Part shown: piece by piece, positions 34,357 to 43,151 of the stretch | Numbering within the stretch: position 1 is the stretch's first letter | Layout of the letters: each line of letters starts with the position of its first letter | Notes under the pieces: generated by a model | Databases searched by the model: none | Seen by the model: only the letters and a program-made list of their open reading frames with translations | What the model was told of the DNA's origin: nothing | Program-made: the position numbers and the translations under genes | DNA from: CBDDLD01 sp965250025 | GTDB lineage: Bacteria > Bacteroidota > Bacteroidia > Flavobacteriales > Flavobacteriaceae | Length of the DNA stretch: 64,000 bases | Assembly: GCA_965250025.1 (NCBI GenBank) | Contig: OZ252283.1 | Span: 3,649,587-3,713,586 of the forward strand | Direction: 5' to 3'

Positions 34357-35496
34357 TTAAATAAAGTTAGATATCTTTCTATGGGTCAGTTCTTCTCTGG
34401 ACTCCATAAATTCTAGAAACGTTTTTAAATCTCTTACTTCTTGTCTTCGTTTATTTAATTCTATTAGGCGGTTGTGTATGTCAGTTGAGTTAAGGCCTTC
34501 CACCAATTTGGTGTATTCGTTCTTTTTCTTTTGGTATTCATTTCTCACTTGTGGAACCTTATCATTATATGCCTTCACGATTAGTTTCAAGCCAATTAAG
34601 GCATCATTCCTCGATATTAGATTCTCTGAATTACTTGTTATATTTTCTATATCTGCGTTGTAGGTTTGAAGCAAAATATCACCAACCTTATTATTAGAAA
34701 AAGAATTTGCGTAGTCAAAAAATAACATATCAGGCATGGGTTCACCTCTTAAATTAAATTTCACTTGTTCTGTTATAATAGTCTTATTGTCTATAATCAT
34801 TGCGCTATATGGGCGGAACGCATTTTTTGCCCAGTATATTTCTGCAAATTTATTTAGTCCTTTTTTAGTCAAAGACTCAAGTTGTTTGAACATATCATTA
34901 AAAGATAAATCTAAAACTACATTTCTTTTGTCTTCGAAATCAAGTGTTGGATAAGCTTTGCCTAAGGGACATTGCAAAATACGAACATAAGCAGGGTAGG
35001 AATCAATTTTCTTATAAGAGCTTACTCTTTGAACAAATTTTGTAATTTCATTTAAGAAAGCTTCATACAAGTCGTGATAAATATTTTTGTCAGAGTCTTC
35101 TTTTAATGCTTTTTTAGCTGCATACGGATTATCACCAACGTAGTCTAGTACCACTATTGATTTCTTTGCTTTCTTTACTTCTTCGATTAGTCTATCAAAA
35201 TAGCGTTGTAGAAATTCACTGTAGTGTGTTATTTTCTCAGAGCTTTTAAGCTGTGTGTAAGAAATTAAGGTTTCTTTTTTGTTTAAATCCCTATACTCAT
35301 ATAGAGCTTTGTCCTTTCCGAAAAAAGCAGCGTCAATTGGAAGTAAATTGGTTAACATAGCCACTTCAAAGTTTTTAAATGAATTGAGTGGCTTGTTTAA
35401 ATATTTATAAACTCTGGGTGCTGAAATGCCAGAAGTCTCTGAAAATTTCTTCACGCTAATTTTATTGATATCAAAAACCTCTTTTAAATTTTTCAT
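34357..35496 (-). CDS. HTH regulator-like protein with unknown sensory part
   Basis: The protein has 379 residues. Residues 1-35 look like a helix-turn-helix (INKISVKKFSETSGISAPRVYKYLNKP). The middle (about 95-270) has strands and helices such as KKSIVVLDYVGDNPYAAKKAL and PYSAMIIDNKTIITEQVKFNL, and the end (about 300-375) is a coiled coil. The middle recalls phospholipase D-like sensing folds, but I cannot confirm this: the HxK motif is not visible. It is convergent with the protease operon and divergent from the 35685 gene, so it may regulate either. Confidence 0.6.
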   Translation of the reverse strand: MKNLKEVFDINKISVKKFSETSGISAPRVYKYLNKPLNSFKNFEVAMLTNLLPIDAAFFGKDKALYEYRDLNKKETLISYTQLKSSEKITHYSEFLQRYFDRLIEEVKKAKKSIVVLDYVGDNPYAAKKALKEDSDKNIYHDLYEAFLNEITKFVQRVSSYKKIDSYPAYVRILQCPLGKAYPTLDFEDKRNVVLDLSFNDMFKQLESLTKKGLNKFAEIYWAKNAFRPYSAMIIDNKTIITEQVKFNLRGEPMPDMLFFDYANSFSNNKVGDILLQTYNADIENITSNSENLISRNDALIGLKLIVKAYNDKVPQVRNEYQKKKNEYTKLVEGLNSTDIHNRLIELNKRRQEVRDLKTFLEFMESREELTHRKISNFI

Positions 35497-35684
35497 TTCT
35501 AGGGGGATTGTAATAGAGACTGTTAAGATCTAAATTTATAAAAATTATATTAAATCACATGTTTTATTATAAAATTGATAAATTATAACATAAAAATTAT
35601 TAAAATAAACCAATAAAAATAAATATATGATAAAAAAATGAAAATTACATTGTCGATCTGGATAATTTAACATACCTTTATGCT
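35497..35684. promoter_or_regulatory. Divergent AT-rich promoter region
   Basis: The 188-bp gap is very AT-rich. TTG at 35650-35652 and TACCTTTA at 35673-35680 form a near-consensus Bacteroidota promoter (7 of 8 at -7) facing right, but it lies so close to 35685 that the transcript would be almost leaderless or the true start lies further in. Confidence 0.35.
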
Positions 35685-36455
35685 ATGCATAATAGTTGGA
35701 TCACATTTAAAAATTTATTCTATTCTGATAACCAGACTAATACTCAGAAGTGGTATGATGAGATTCGTGAGGCTGTTATTTACAGATTAAAAGCCGGTTG
35801 TAAAAACGGAAGGTATAATATTGACCCTATTGAAATCAGTGAAAAGGATATCCTTGATGTTTCTGAGGAGCTAAAAAGGTTAGAGTTTAAGCGTTTCAAT
35901 CAGGATCCAGTTGGAACATTTGCAAAATGTACTAAAAACATGCTATCCTTTTACAAATGGGATTCTACAAATTTAAGGAGATCCACTACTAAGACCCTAC
36001 GAAAAAATCCTTTTCAAAAAAGGGCAATAGAAATTTATACAAAGAATATTGATAAATATAGAGAAGAGCATAAAGAAGATAAAATTGAAGACGAGGTTTA
36101 TGATTTAACACAGGTTCATTTGGATTTATTGAAGGATATTCAATATCACGTTAGATTATACATTTTAGGAGAAAAATCAAATGAGTTGGAGCCTTATGAA
36201 AAAGAAATTCTTAATGCATGTCTTCTAGAGGGAGCGTCAATAGAAGAGGAATATGATTTGCTTTCTGAGAAGTATAAATTATTAAGGAATCTTGAGCAGT
36301 GGAAGGAAAAATTACTTAAAAAGCGTTATTCTCTGACGAACAAATTAATGAAAAAAGTGATTCCAGATTTACAAACATTATATAATATTCCTGCAAATTC
36401 TGTCTCGAGACAAGATATCCTTAGTTTTTTAGGTCAGAAAATATTTAGAAAGTAG
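35685..36455 (+). CDS. Unknown helical protein, possibly sigma-factor-like
   Basis: A 256-residue all-helical, strongly charged protein without signal or membrane segment. The N-terminal part (WYDEIREAVIYRLKAGCKNG) and the C-terminal stretch (LEPYEKEILNACLLEGASIEEEYDLLSEKYKLLRNLEQWKEKLLKKRYSLTNKL) loosely recall sigma regions 2 and 4. The resemblance is weak and I do not assign the function. It stands alone between the divergent regulator and a convergent small gene. Confidence 0.55.
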   Translation: MHNSWITFKNLFYSDNQTNTQKWYDEIREAVIYRLKAGCKNGRYNIDPIEISEKDILDVSEELKRLEFKRFNQDPVGTFAKCTKNMLSFYKWDSTNLRRSTTKTLRKNPFQKRAIEIYTKNIDKYREEHKEDKIEDEVYDLTQVHLDLLKDIQYHVRLYILGEKSNELEPYEKEILNACLLEGASIEEEYDLLSEKYKLLRNLEQWKEKLLKKRYSLTNKLMKKVIPDLQTLYNIPANSVSRQDILSFLGQKIFRK

Positions 36456-36475
36456 TCTGTGTTTAGTATTAAACA

Positions 36476-36877
36476 CTATATGGTATCCAACATGCTTTCG
36501 GTGCTAAAAACTAAATTCTTTGCAGTTATATGAGGATTATCCTCGTGCTTAGGAATCTCAAACTCATACTTCAATAAATCACTTGAGTTTTTGAGAGTGT
36601 TTTCACCCTTACCAAATCTCTTTTCATGAACATGTTTAAGTGAATTGAAGAATTCTTCATCTAAGCCTGAAAACACTATTATTGCTTTTTTTATTTTTTT
36701 TGACAAGTCTATTTTTTCTTGTAGATAATAAGTATAAAGTCTTGATAAATTTGTTAATAATGAGCTGTATTTTTTTTCCTGATCTTGGATAAACTTTATG
36801 TCTCTTTCTGGCTTTTCTGAATTGACAAATTTATCTAAAACAATAGCTCTGTTTGATTGAAGTGAATTGTTTTTCAT
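36476..36877 (-). CDS. Unknown 133-residue protein
   Basis: A charged cytosolic-type protein of 133 residues with helices at about 35-65 (SSLLTNLSRLYTYYLQEKIDLSKKIKKAIIVF) and 70-90. There is no signal peptide and no domain I recognise. It is convergent with the 35685 gene (20-bp gap) and lies beyond the terminator of the DUF4407 operon, so it has its own promoter in 36878-36970. Confidence 0.55.
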   Translation of the reverse strand: MKNNSLQSNRAIVLDKFVNSEKPERDIKFIQDQEKKYSSLLTNLSRLYTYYLQEKIDLSKKIKKAIIVFSGLDEEFFNSLKHVHEKRFGKGENTLKNSSDLLKYEFEIPKHEDNPHITAKNLVFSTESMLDTI

Positions 36878-36974
36878 TTAATTGATAGTGGATACCTAAT
36901 AAAGGGTAATGATTTAGTACGATTTCTAAAAATAATAAATTTTGTAAAGATAATAAAGTATTAATGCATAAATA

Positions 36975-37011
36975 AAGCCCACGAGAATTGATTAAATACT
37001 CTTGTGGGCTT
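36975..37011 (-). terminator. Strong hairpin after the DUF4407 gene
   Basis: AAGCCCAC (36975-36982) pairs with GTGGGCTT (37004-37011), with AGA/TCT pairing inside after one mismatch. On the minus strand TTTATTT follows. It lies directly after the stop of the DUF4407 gene and ends the minus-strand operon. Confidence 0.75.
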
Positions 37012-37025
37012 CGTTAAGAGAACTA

Positions 37026-38249
37026 TTATGCAGAAGTATGAGTTTGCTGCTGAACAAAATTGTCAAGTAACTTCTCGATAATATAGGGACGATAGTAATT
37101 CTCATAATATTCTTTAGGGTACTTTTTCTGTCCCTCAATATCCATTTTAAGAATTTCATCAATTTGACTCTCCATATTCCTTCGTAGTTTAAATTGATAC
37201 GCCATCTGCTCCTTGAATATTTCATATTTAGAGCGAATATTTAGAGTTTCAGTAATTTTTTGGTATTCTATATTATGTCTTACGTCTTGCTTTGCTAACA
37301 ACTCATCAAATCTATTATTTTCAATTTTGTTGCATATTTCAGATTCTTCTAAAGCCCTATTTTGATAGGCTTGAACGCTATATTGGTAACTTCTCTTAGC
37401 GATAAGGGGTAAAGCTTCTAAAGAAGCTGCTATAACAAAAAATGCAATGTAAAACATTACAACCATCTTACTACTTTTACCATTTTTACCTGAATGAAAT
37501 ACAACTATATTTAATGCATTTAGTCTAGAAACTACACCAGAATCTTTATATTCAGTTAATGATGCTAATGCTTGATTTTTTTCATTTATTACCTCTTTGC
37601 GTCTCTGCTTTATTTCTTCAATTATAATTTCATTGGCTGCAATTTTGTCTGCTACACTTGAATCAATGCGATCTCTAATTCTTTCCTTAGCAATGGCGAT
37701 CTCACCTCTACCACCTCCACGACTAGTGCCATTTCCGTCGTTTATCTCATCACCTACATCATTAGTGGCCTTAATAACTTGGTCAATTGACGCGTTATTT
37801 TGATCAGAAATTGATTTAATTTCATTATCCAAACTTCTAATTCTAGGGAGATAGAGTTGAGCAATACTATCTCTTTGTACTTGAAGGTTATTTGCTAAAT
37901 TAGATTTTATATCACTATCAAAAAATTGCAACTCAAATACAGCGCTATGTATAATTATAAAACCACCAATTACAGCCAGTCTTACTATTGTCAAGTAAGT
38001 ATCTTTACCAACCCGAGCAGCTATTATAGTCATATCTAAAAGGCCAACGAAAATAAACCAAGCTAATCCTAGGAACATTATTGCCTGATTGGAAAGATTG
38101 TAAAACATAAGCTTCAAAAAAAAGATAAATAAGATAGCACTAGCCATAGCGGTAAATACTATACACAAGCTAAGTTTATTTAAATTTAATACATGATCAC
38201 CTCCTAGCTTTTGTGTTATACTACTTTTAAAAAAGATATTGTTCTTCAT
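37026..38249 (-). CDS. DUF4407 membrane protein with long coiled coil
   Basis: The protein has 407 residues. Hydrophobic helices at about 27-49, 56-78 and 86-104 are followed by a long coiled-coil segment (about 115-250, with a Gly-rich NGTSRGGGRGE kink), a fourth helix at about 257-281, and a charged C-terminal helical tail. This is the DUF4407 layout. Family members are found on islands and are of unknown function. In this layout the coiled coil between the third and fourth helices would lie outside the cytosol. It is the last gene of the minus-strand operon. Confidence 0.82.
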   Translation of the reverse strand: MKNNIFFKSSITQKLGGDHVLNLNKLSLCIVFTAMASAILFIFFLKLMFYNLSNQAIMFLGLAWFIFVGLLDMTIIAARVGKDTYLTIVRLAVIGGFIIIHSAVFELQFFDSDIKSNLANNLQVQRDSIAQLYLPRIRSLDNEIKSISDQNNASIDQVIKATNDVGDEINDGNGTSRGGGRGEIAIAKERIRDRIDSSVADKIAANEIIIEEIKQRRKEVINEKNQALASLTEYKDSGVVSRLNALNIVVFHSGKNGKSSKMVVMFYIAFFVIAASLEALPLIAKRSYQYSVQAYQNRALEESEICNKIENNRFDELLAKQDVRHNIEYQKITETLNIRSKYEIFKEQMAYQFKLRRNMESQIDEILKMDIEGQKKYPKEYYENYYRPYIIEKLLDNFVQQQTHTSA

Positions 38250-38283
38250 GTTCTAATGGTATTATTAAATTATTTTTATGTTA

Positions 38284-38318
38284 AGCAAATCAATTCAGCA
38301 TGACTGAATTGATTTGCT
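38284..38318 (-). other. Perfect 15-bp inverted repeat between two operon genes
   Basis: AGCAAATCAATTCAG (38284-38298) and its exact reverse complement (38304-38318) are separated by CATGA. The hairpin lies between the 197-residue gene and the DUF4407 gene. No T-run follows on the minus strand, so it may be an attenuator, mRNA processing or stability element rather than a full terminator. Confidence 0.7.
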
Positions 38319-38337
38319 GGTAATTTTAGTCTTTGAT

Positions 38338-38931
38338 TCATACTTTAAAATCTAAATCTAGCCCTTGGAGAAAGTCATTGAGCATTTTGTCCTGAGACTC
38401 AAAGTGCAATGTGCTATGTTGACGTAGGCTTCTCTCAAACATGTCTTTAGACTCAGCAGGAGCTCGTGCTATAAGACTAGTGAACTTCTCAAACCATGCA
38501 GCAAATTTTTCATTATCTAGATAGAATTGTTCTAAGATTTTATTTTTACTATTTGTGATTTGAGCTACTTTTCCTACTTGAACATTTGCAGAGAAAGTAT
38601 GATGTAAGGCTTTATGCAACGTTCTTGTCAATTCGATAGCAGATTGGCATTGAATAGCTACTATAGATTGATTGGCGGCTGACATCGTCTTGGATAAATT
38701 TACTTCTGCTTGCTGGGCAACTTCTAATAAGTTTTTCTCCCCTTTTGACAAAGCTAAATAGCCAAGTAGACCTTTAGACTTTTTATTGATATTATCAATT
38801 TTTGACATTAAATACTCTTTATCTTTTTCTACGCCATTTCTCATTGAAACTTGCATATCCTTTTGAAGGCTATCAAGTTGACGTTCATTATTGCTGCTTA
38901 TTCCACTGTTAAATTGGTTCATGCTTTTCAT
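38338..38931 (-). CDS. Unknown helical cytosolic protein
   Basis: I start at 38931 (MKSMNQFNSG), giving 197 residues; an upstream start at 38961 overlaps the preceding gene by 17 bp. The protein is entirely helical and charged, with no signal or membrane segment (VAQQAEVNLSKTMSAANQSIVAIQCQSAIELTRTLHKALHH). I do not recognise it. Position in the operon suggests that it works with the DUF4407 membrane protein, possibly at its cytosolic face (inference). Confidence 0.6.
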   Translation of the reverse strand: MKSMNQFNSGISSNNERQLDSLQKDMQVSMRNGVEKDKEYLMSKIDNINKKSKGLLGYLALSKGEKNLLEVAQQAEVNLSKTMSAANQSIVAIQCQSAIELTRTLHKALHHTFSANVQVGKVAQITNSKNKILEQFYLDNEKFAAWFEKFTSLIARAPAESKDMFERSLRQHSTLHFESQDKMLNDFLQGLDLDFKV

Positions 38932-38944
38932 AATTTTAAAATTT

Positions 38945-39418
38945 TTATCCTTTTTTATCAATTATCACTCGACCATTCATGGTTCTGTGATATACTGTTT
39001 TTCCTTCTTTGTCTTTGACAATATGCCCCTTACCTGCCTTGTCGGAAGTCGATGCTGAATTGCCAGTTACATGCCGTTTACCGTTTTTCTGAGTCACTGA
39101 AGTTCCATATACGGCAGATTTTTTACCATCTGCTCTAGTATATGTATTGACATGTATTACATTAGAGCCATTTGAATTATTGCTTGTGCCAGAAACATTA
39201 GTCCCTGTACCACTAGTTTTTTTAGTCGAAATGCTTAAACCAGAACCACTATTATTGCTATTACCAATATTTCTTGATGCTCTAGTACTAGTTGAAACAT
39301 TGTCAGTCTTTTTGATGCCTGTCGGAACAGTTTTAGATACTCTTCCTTGAGCATATAAATTAGCACTTCCAATGGTCAGGAGTAATGCAAATCCTAAATA
39401 GATACTTACTTTTTTCAT
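38945..39418 (-). CDS. Secreted low-complexity protein
   Basis: A 157-residue protein with a signal peptide ending at LYAQG (residue 24). The mature part is rich in Ser, Thr, Gly, Asn and Lys (GNSNNSGSGLSISTKKTSGTGTNVSGTSNNSNGSN) with a more ordered C-terminus (DKEGKTVYHRTMNGRVIIDKKG). It looks like a flexible surface or periplasmic protein. No family is recognised. It is the second gene of the operon that begins at 40895. Confidence 0.65.
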   Translation of the reverse strand: MKKVSIYLGFALLLTIGSANLYAQGRVSKTVPTGIKKTDNVSTSTRASRNIGNSNNSGSGLSISTKKTSGTGTNVSGTSNNSNGSNVIHVNTYTRADGKKSAVYGTSVTQKNGKRHVTGNSASTSDKAGKGHIVKDKEGKTVYHRTMNGRVIIDKKG

Positions 39419-39479
39419 GCTTATTTAATTTTTATGTTATTATTATTGTGATAGATTAAAATCGTCGAGGTTTTTTAAA

Positions 39480-40895
39480 TCATGATGTCACGAGTGTACC
39501 AATTAACACACCGATGGCTAAGCTTTCAGGGACTGCTTTCATAGCAGCCTTCATTTTCTGCTTTGTGGTATATGTTATGGGTGTCGTATTATAGCTATAT
39601 ACAGCTCCTTCCGTAGTCTCTATTAACGCTGCAGCTAAAATTCTCGAAGTATTTTTGGAAATACCTACTTTAGCTATTGTTTTTGCTGTCGATTTGGTCA
39701 AAACTTGAGCAGGTGAGACCCAAATCCCTGCAAAGCTAGCGTTATTGTAGTCTTTTAAATATCGTTGCTTTAGGCGATATTCTTTTTGAGTTTCTTCCCA
39801 ATTATTTTTCTTAAAGTTTGGGATTTCTTCCTTTTCTGAATTAAAAAGGTTTTTAATGCCAACATATATTTGTTTTGATAAAGCTATGGCCTCAGACGAA
39901 AATCCATAGGCAACACTATTAACAAAGCCATAACCCATGGCTTTTTCCTTGCTGTCACTTTCAAAACCAAAATAGTTTTCATTGAAAAAATAAGGACATT
40001 CAATAGTATAAATTTGGTCATTACGTATAACACTTAATCTTAAGGGTATTTCTACTCCCTTATTTAAGTCTATTCCATGAAAGTAAAGTTGGGCGTATAA
40101 GTCGGATCCACTAAAAACAGGTTCATCAGCACTTATAATGTAGTCTCCTAGAAGTAATGGGAAATCCCCACCATTTATAGTTTGAGCTTTAAAAAGGCTG
40201 CTAACTCTTACACCTTGAGTGTGGAAGCCATTGTCGTCATCTAGATTAGCAAGCATGAACGGGTAGTCTTCTTCGGGATTCTTAAATGCTTTTGAGAACC
40301 ACATTTGCCTTTCTAAAGATCGTCTGATTATTGGAGCAAGTTTAAGTTTCTCTTTTAAGTCAGATTTGTAGTTTTGAGAGCTTGGGTCATAAAACAAGGA
40401 TGTAATATCTGGGTCTTGGAGTACAAACTCAGCATTTCTCTCAGAATCTAAAGACAGCTGAGTAAATAATCTTGCATCATGTCTTTGATTAGTTAGGTTG
40501 GTCGCTGATATTTTATATTCAAAATTATCTTCATATGTATTGAATAATATACTTTCCGTATTTTCAGAGTCGACGAACTCCATAACAATTGGAATATCTT
40601 CGTTTATATCGTAAACCCACCTGAGTAATTCAGACTCACTATTAGGTGTAAAGGCCAAAATTGAAAACTTAGCATTCTTATCTTTAGTTTTAACAACATG
40701 AGTCAATTCTTGACCTGGTTCAATTTTTATCCATCCTTTAACTATATATTCATCTTTTTTTGATGTATAACCATAAGAATATTTGGCAGTATACACAGTA
40801 TTGTTGAAGATAGTTAGAGATGCTTCGTAACTTTTAAAAAATATCTGATTAATCATTACTAAGCCGGCAACCAATATCAGTAATCTTTTTTTCAT
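39480..40895 (-). CDS. Exported DUF1036-like protein, first gene of the DUF4407 operon
   Basis: The protein has 471 residues with a hydrophobic N-terminal signal (about 1-23). Residues 25-65 (ASLTIFNNTVYTAKYSYGYTSKKDEYIVKGWIKIEPGQ) match the DUF1036 pattern of a short beta-domain in which a GW(x)xIxPG motif recurs. The middle is strand-rich, and the C-terminus (about 435-470, IAKVGISKNTSRILAAALIETTEGA, then LAIGVLIGTLVTS) is hydrophobic, perhaps membrane-inserting. DUF1036 proteins are exported and of unknown function. It heads the operon 40895-37026. Confidence 0.68.
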   Translation of the reverse strand: MKKRLLILVAGLVMINQIFFKSYEASLTIFNNTVYTAKYSYGYTSKKDEYIVKGWIKIEPGQELTHVVKTKDKNAKFSILAFTPNSESELLRWVYDINEDIPIVMEFVDSENTESILFNTYEDNFEYKISATNLTNQRHDARLFTQLSLDSERNAEFVLQDPDITSLFYDPSSQNYKSDLKEKLKLAPIIRRSLERQMWFSKAFKNPEEDYPFMLANLDDDNGFHTQGVRVSSLFKAQTINGGDFPLLLGDYIISADEPVFSGSDLYAQLYFHGIDLNKGVEIPLRLSVIRNDQIYTIECPYFFNENYFGFESDSKEKAMGYGFVNSVAYGFSSEAIALSKQIYVGIKNLFNSEKEEIPNFKKNNWEETQKEYRLKQRYLKDYNNASFAGIWVSPAQVLTKSTAKTIAKVGISKNTSRILAAALIETTEGAVYSYNTTPITYTTKQKMKAAMKAVPESLAIGVLIGTLVTS

Positions 40896-41344
40896 AAAAT
40901 TTTAAGTTTAGTTTCCTCTTCATTAAATGAATCGCACGATAATTATGATTACCTCCGTTTTTGAAATGTTAAAATTTTAATTAGGATGAAAATGAAATAG
41001 TTTAATAATTGAAACGGCTTCCTGTTACGGGATGTTTTAGTTACTTTGCAGAGATTCGTTTTTAATGCAATACGTTACGCACATCAGCCTGTATTCACTT
41101 AACATGTATTTGAATGTTGTTATATTTTTTGTTGTTTTTTCGAGATTATACTCTCTGAAGAGCTCTATAAGCTGCCTAATCTATTGGGTTTAGAAGAAAT
41201 AACAACAAATTATAACTACTATGTATTCTTTTTAATAGTGTAGAATGTGTAAGAAGTTAGCAATAATTATTTTTTATATTCCTTACTATATTTTTTTAAA
41301 TATAGAATAGTCTACACTATCTACACTTTTCGCGTAATTAATTC
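40896..41344. promoter_or_regulatory. Intergenic region between the helicase and DUF1036 genes
   Basis: A 449-bp AT-rich region without a plausible gene. It must hold the promoter of the DUF1036 operon and the end of the helicase transcript. ATAGTGTAGA (41235-41244) and TCTACACTAT (41311-41320) are a perfect inverted repeat 66 bp apart, and CTACAC is repeated at once after the second arm. Next to a replication helicase gene this could be an origin or a control site. Confidence 0.4.
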
Positions 41345-42757
41345 TTATTTCGCTTTGAAAACGAAGTAAGTGGAGGAATTAGTTCTGTCTTCAATTAATT
41401 CTAACCCCTTATATTCAGCATATCTTGACAACCATAATTTCAGTATAGCATAATGACTATTTAGGAACTCATACTTATCCCCATATTCATCAATCAAAGC
41501 ATTCCTTAACGTTAATTTTAAGTATTTTTTTCCTGTTTTATTAAATCGATTCTCCATTAGCTCCCAAAAATCTGGGGATGTCTCATTTTTAAGCATTTTT
41601 AGTCTTGATGTCTCGTTATTATATTCGATCAAACCTCTGGAGAGAAATAACCTAATGCAACTAACCATAAAGAAATCAAACCTCTTCCATTCTTTTTTAT
41701 CCCAGTCGGTAAAAAACTCGCAATTAAACTCATCTAAGGGTGAATTAGCATCGTTGAAAAAATCGTTTAAAAAAATATCAAATCTACGCCGTTTAAAGCT
41801 TGATGAATCACCTCTAATTGTATAATTGGTTGTGATAATAAATTTAGGACTTCTTTTGAAAGGAATAATAATGATAGGCTGATGCTTCTTTTCAACGGGC
41901 ATATCATCAGTTATTACACTAAATAATGATTCAAGATTAAAATTTTTATTAACGTCATCAATTTGAATAATATTAGTTAATTCGTTAATGTTCTGATAAG
42001 CAAATTTATTATCGGCAAAGTTTGAATTTTTACCATTAAACATAGCTTTTTGCACAATCTTTGAAATAGCTTTTACAATCAAACCTTTTCCCGAACCTCC
42101 TTTTGGTCTTCCGTCATCAATTGTATTGTCATCGTTGATGATTATGCATTTTGGATTACTAGGGTCTTTATAGATATGCAATAAATAACCAATTGCGCTA
42201 CAAAGGGAAATAAAATGAGCCTTATCATTAGTAATTAGCTTCAAGAATTCACTAAACATTGAACTCTCATTAGTATCATTATTGTAAATCTTAAATGATC
42301 TATTTATTATCCATTCTTTCCAAATGAAGCCTTCAGCTTTATGGTATGGAACTTTTTGGAGTTTTTTATTTTTCTCAATGACAACAATGCCATTTTTGAA
42401 ATACTTGTAGCTTTTAAGTTTATTATCCTCTAATTGCGAATACTCTGATTCCGTTAATGTAAGTAGCAGAGCTTTATTTTTTATTAATAGAATTTCTCCT
42501 TGCTTAATAAATGCAGACTCTAGTGATGCATTATTAAAACTCTCAACGTATTTGTTACAATGCTTAAAAATATCTTCAGCTTGGACAATTTCAGCAATGT
42601 TGCTTTTTATTCGTATCGCATTTCCGCGATAAAACCTAAAACCCTCTTCTTTTAAAAAGACTCTTAGCTTTGGTGATAATATTTTAAACTCTTTTTTATG
42701 TTGTCTATAATATGATTCCCAAAATTTTATCCTTGAAGTATCCTTTTTCTTCCCCAT
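41345..42757 (-). CDS. SF3-type replication helicase (D5/DUF5906-like)
   Basis: The protein has 470 residues. Walker A is GRPKGGSGKGLIVKA (K224), Walker B-like IIQIDDVNKN follows at about 263-271, motif C is FIITTNYTIRG, and FKRRRFDIF holds the arginine finger; this is the order of superfamily 3 helicases of the D5/primase-helicase group. The N-terminal 200 residues lack a clear primase motif. It probably replicates or maintains the island after excision. It lies 2 bp after the excisionase-like gene. Confidence 0.8.
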   Translation of the reverse strand: MGKKKDTSRIKFWESYYRQHKKEFKILSPKLRVFLKEEGFRFYRGNAIRIKSNIAEIVQAEDIFKHCNKYVESFNNASLESAFIKQGEILLIKNKALLLTLTESEYSQLEDNKLKSYKYFKNGIVVIEKNKKLQKVPYHKAEGFIWKEWIINRSFKIYNNDTNESSMFSEFLKLITNDKAHFISLCSAIGYLLHIYKDPSNPKCIIINDDNTIDDGRPKGGSGKGLIVKAISKIVQKAMFNGKNSNFADNKFAYQNINELTNIIQIDDVNKNFNLESLFSVITDDMPVEKKHQPIIIIPFKRSPKFIITTNYTIRGDSSSFKRRRFDIFLNDFFNDANSPLDEFNCEFFTDWDKKEWKRFDFFMVSCIRLFLSRGLIEYNNETSRLKMLKNETSPDFWELMENRFNKTGKKYLKLTLRNALIDEYGDKYEFLNSHYAILKLWLSRYAEYKGLELIEDRTNSSTYFVFKAK

Positions 42758-42759
42758 TG

Positions 42760-43044
42760 CTATTTTCTTAGCAAAGTCAATGCTGACATGATTTCACTTC
42801 GCTTATAGTATCTCCTTGCTCCAGAAATTCCATAAGCCTTAATCTTATTTTTCTTTTGCCAATGCCAAAGCGTACTTGGGTCTATGGATAGGATTTTGCA
42901 AACCTGCTCTCTGGTTAGAATTTCGGCATTAGCATTTTCGTGAAGTAATTCTTTTTTTAAAGTTTGCAACTCGATTTTTACGCTTTCCTTTATGAGTTCA
43001 GCGAGTTGCTCTGGTGTAGTTTGAATGAATTGAAGTGTTCCCAT
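42760..43044 (-). CDS. Excisionase-like HTH protein
   Basis: A 94-residue protein. Residues 42-90 (ILTREQVCKILSIDPSTLWHWQKKNKIKAYGISGARRYYKRSEI) are a MerR-like winged helix of the HTH_17/excisionase type. Proteins of this type in Bacteroidota islands direct excision or switch transcription. It sits between the integrase-side gene and the helicase and runs in the same direction as both. Confidence 0.87.
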   Translation of the reverse strand: MGTLQFIQTTPEQLAELIKESVKIELQTLKKELLHENANAEILTREQVCKILSIDPSTLWHWQKKNKIKAYGISGARRYYKRSEIMSALTLLRK

Positions 43045-43151
43045 ATCTTATTATTTAATTTATAATAAGCGAAGCTACAGGAGTCTAAATGCTTATGCAC
43101 ATCTATTAAATTGTTTAAAATTGTGCTAATTGTTTTAATATATTTTAACAA

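Noticed and set aside
27914..40895. Possible prophage genes
   Set aside because: I looked for capsid, portal, terminase and tail genes and found none. The exported proteins do not resemble virion proteins.
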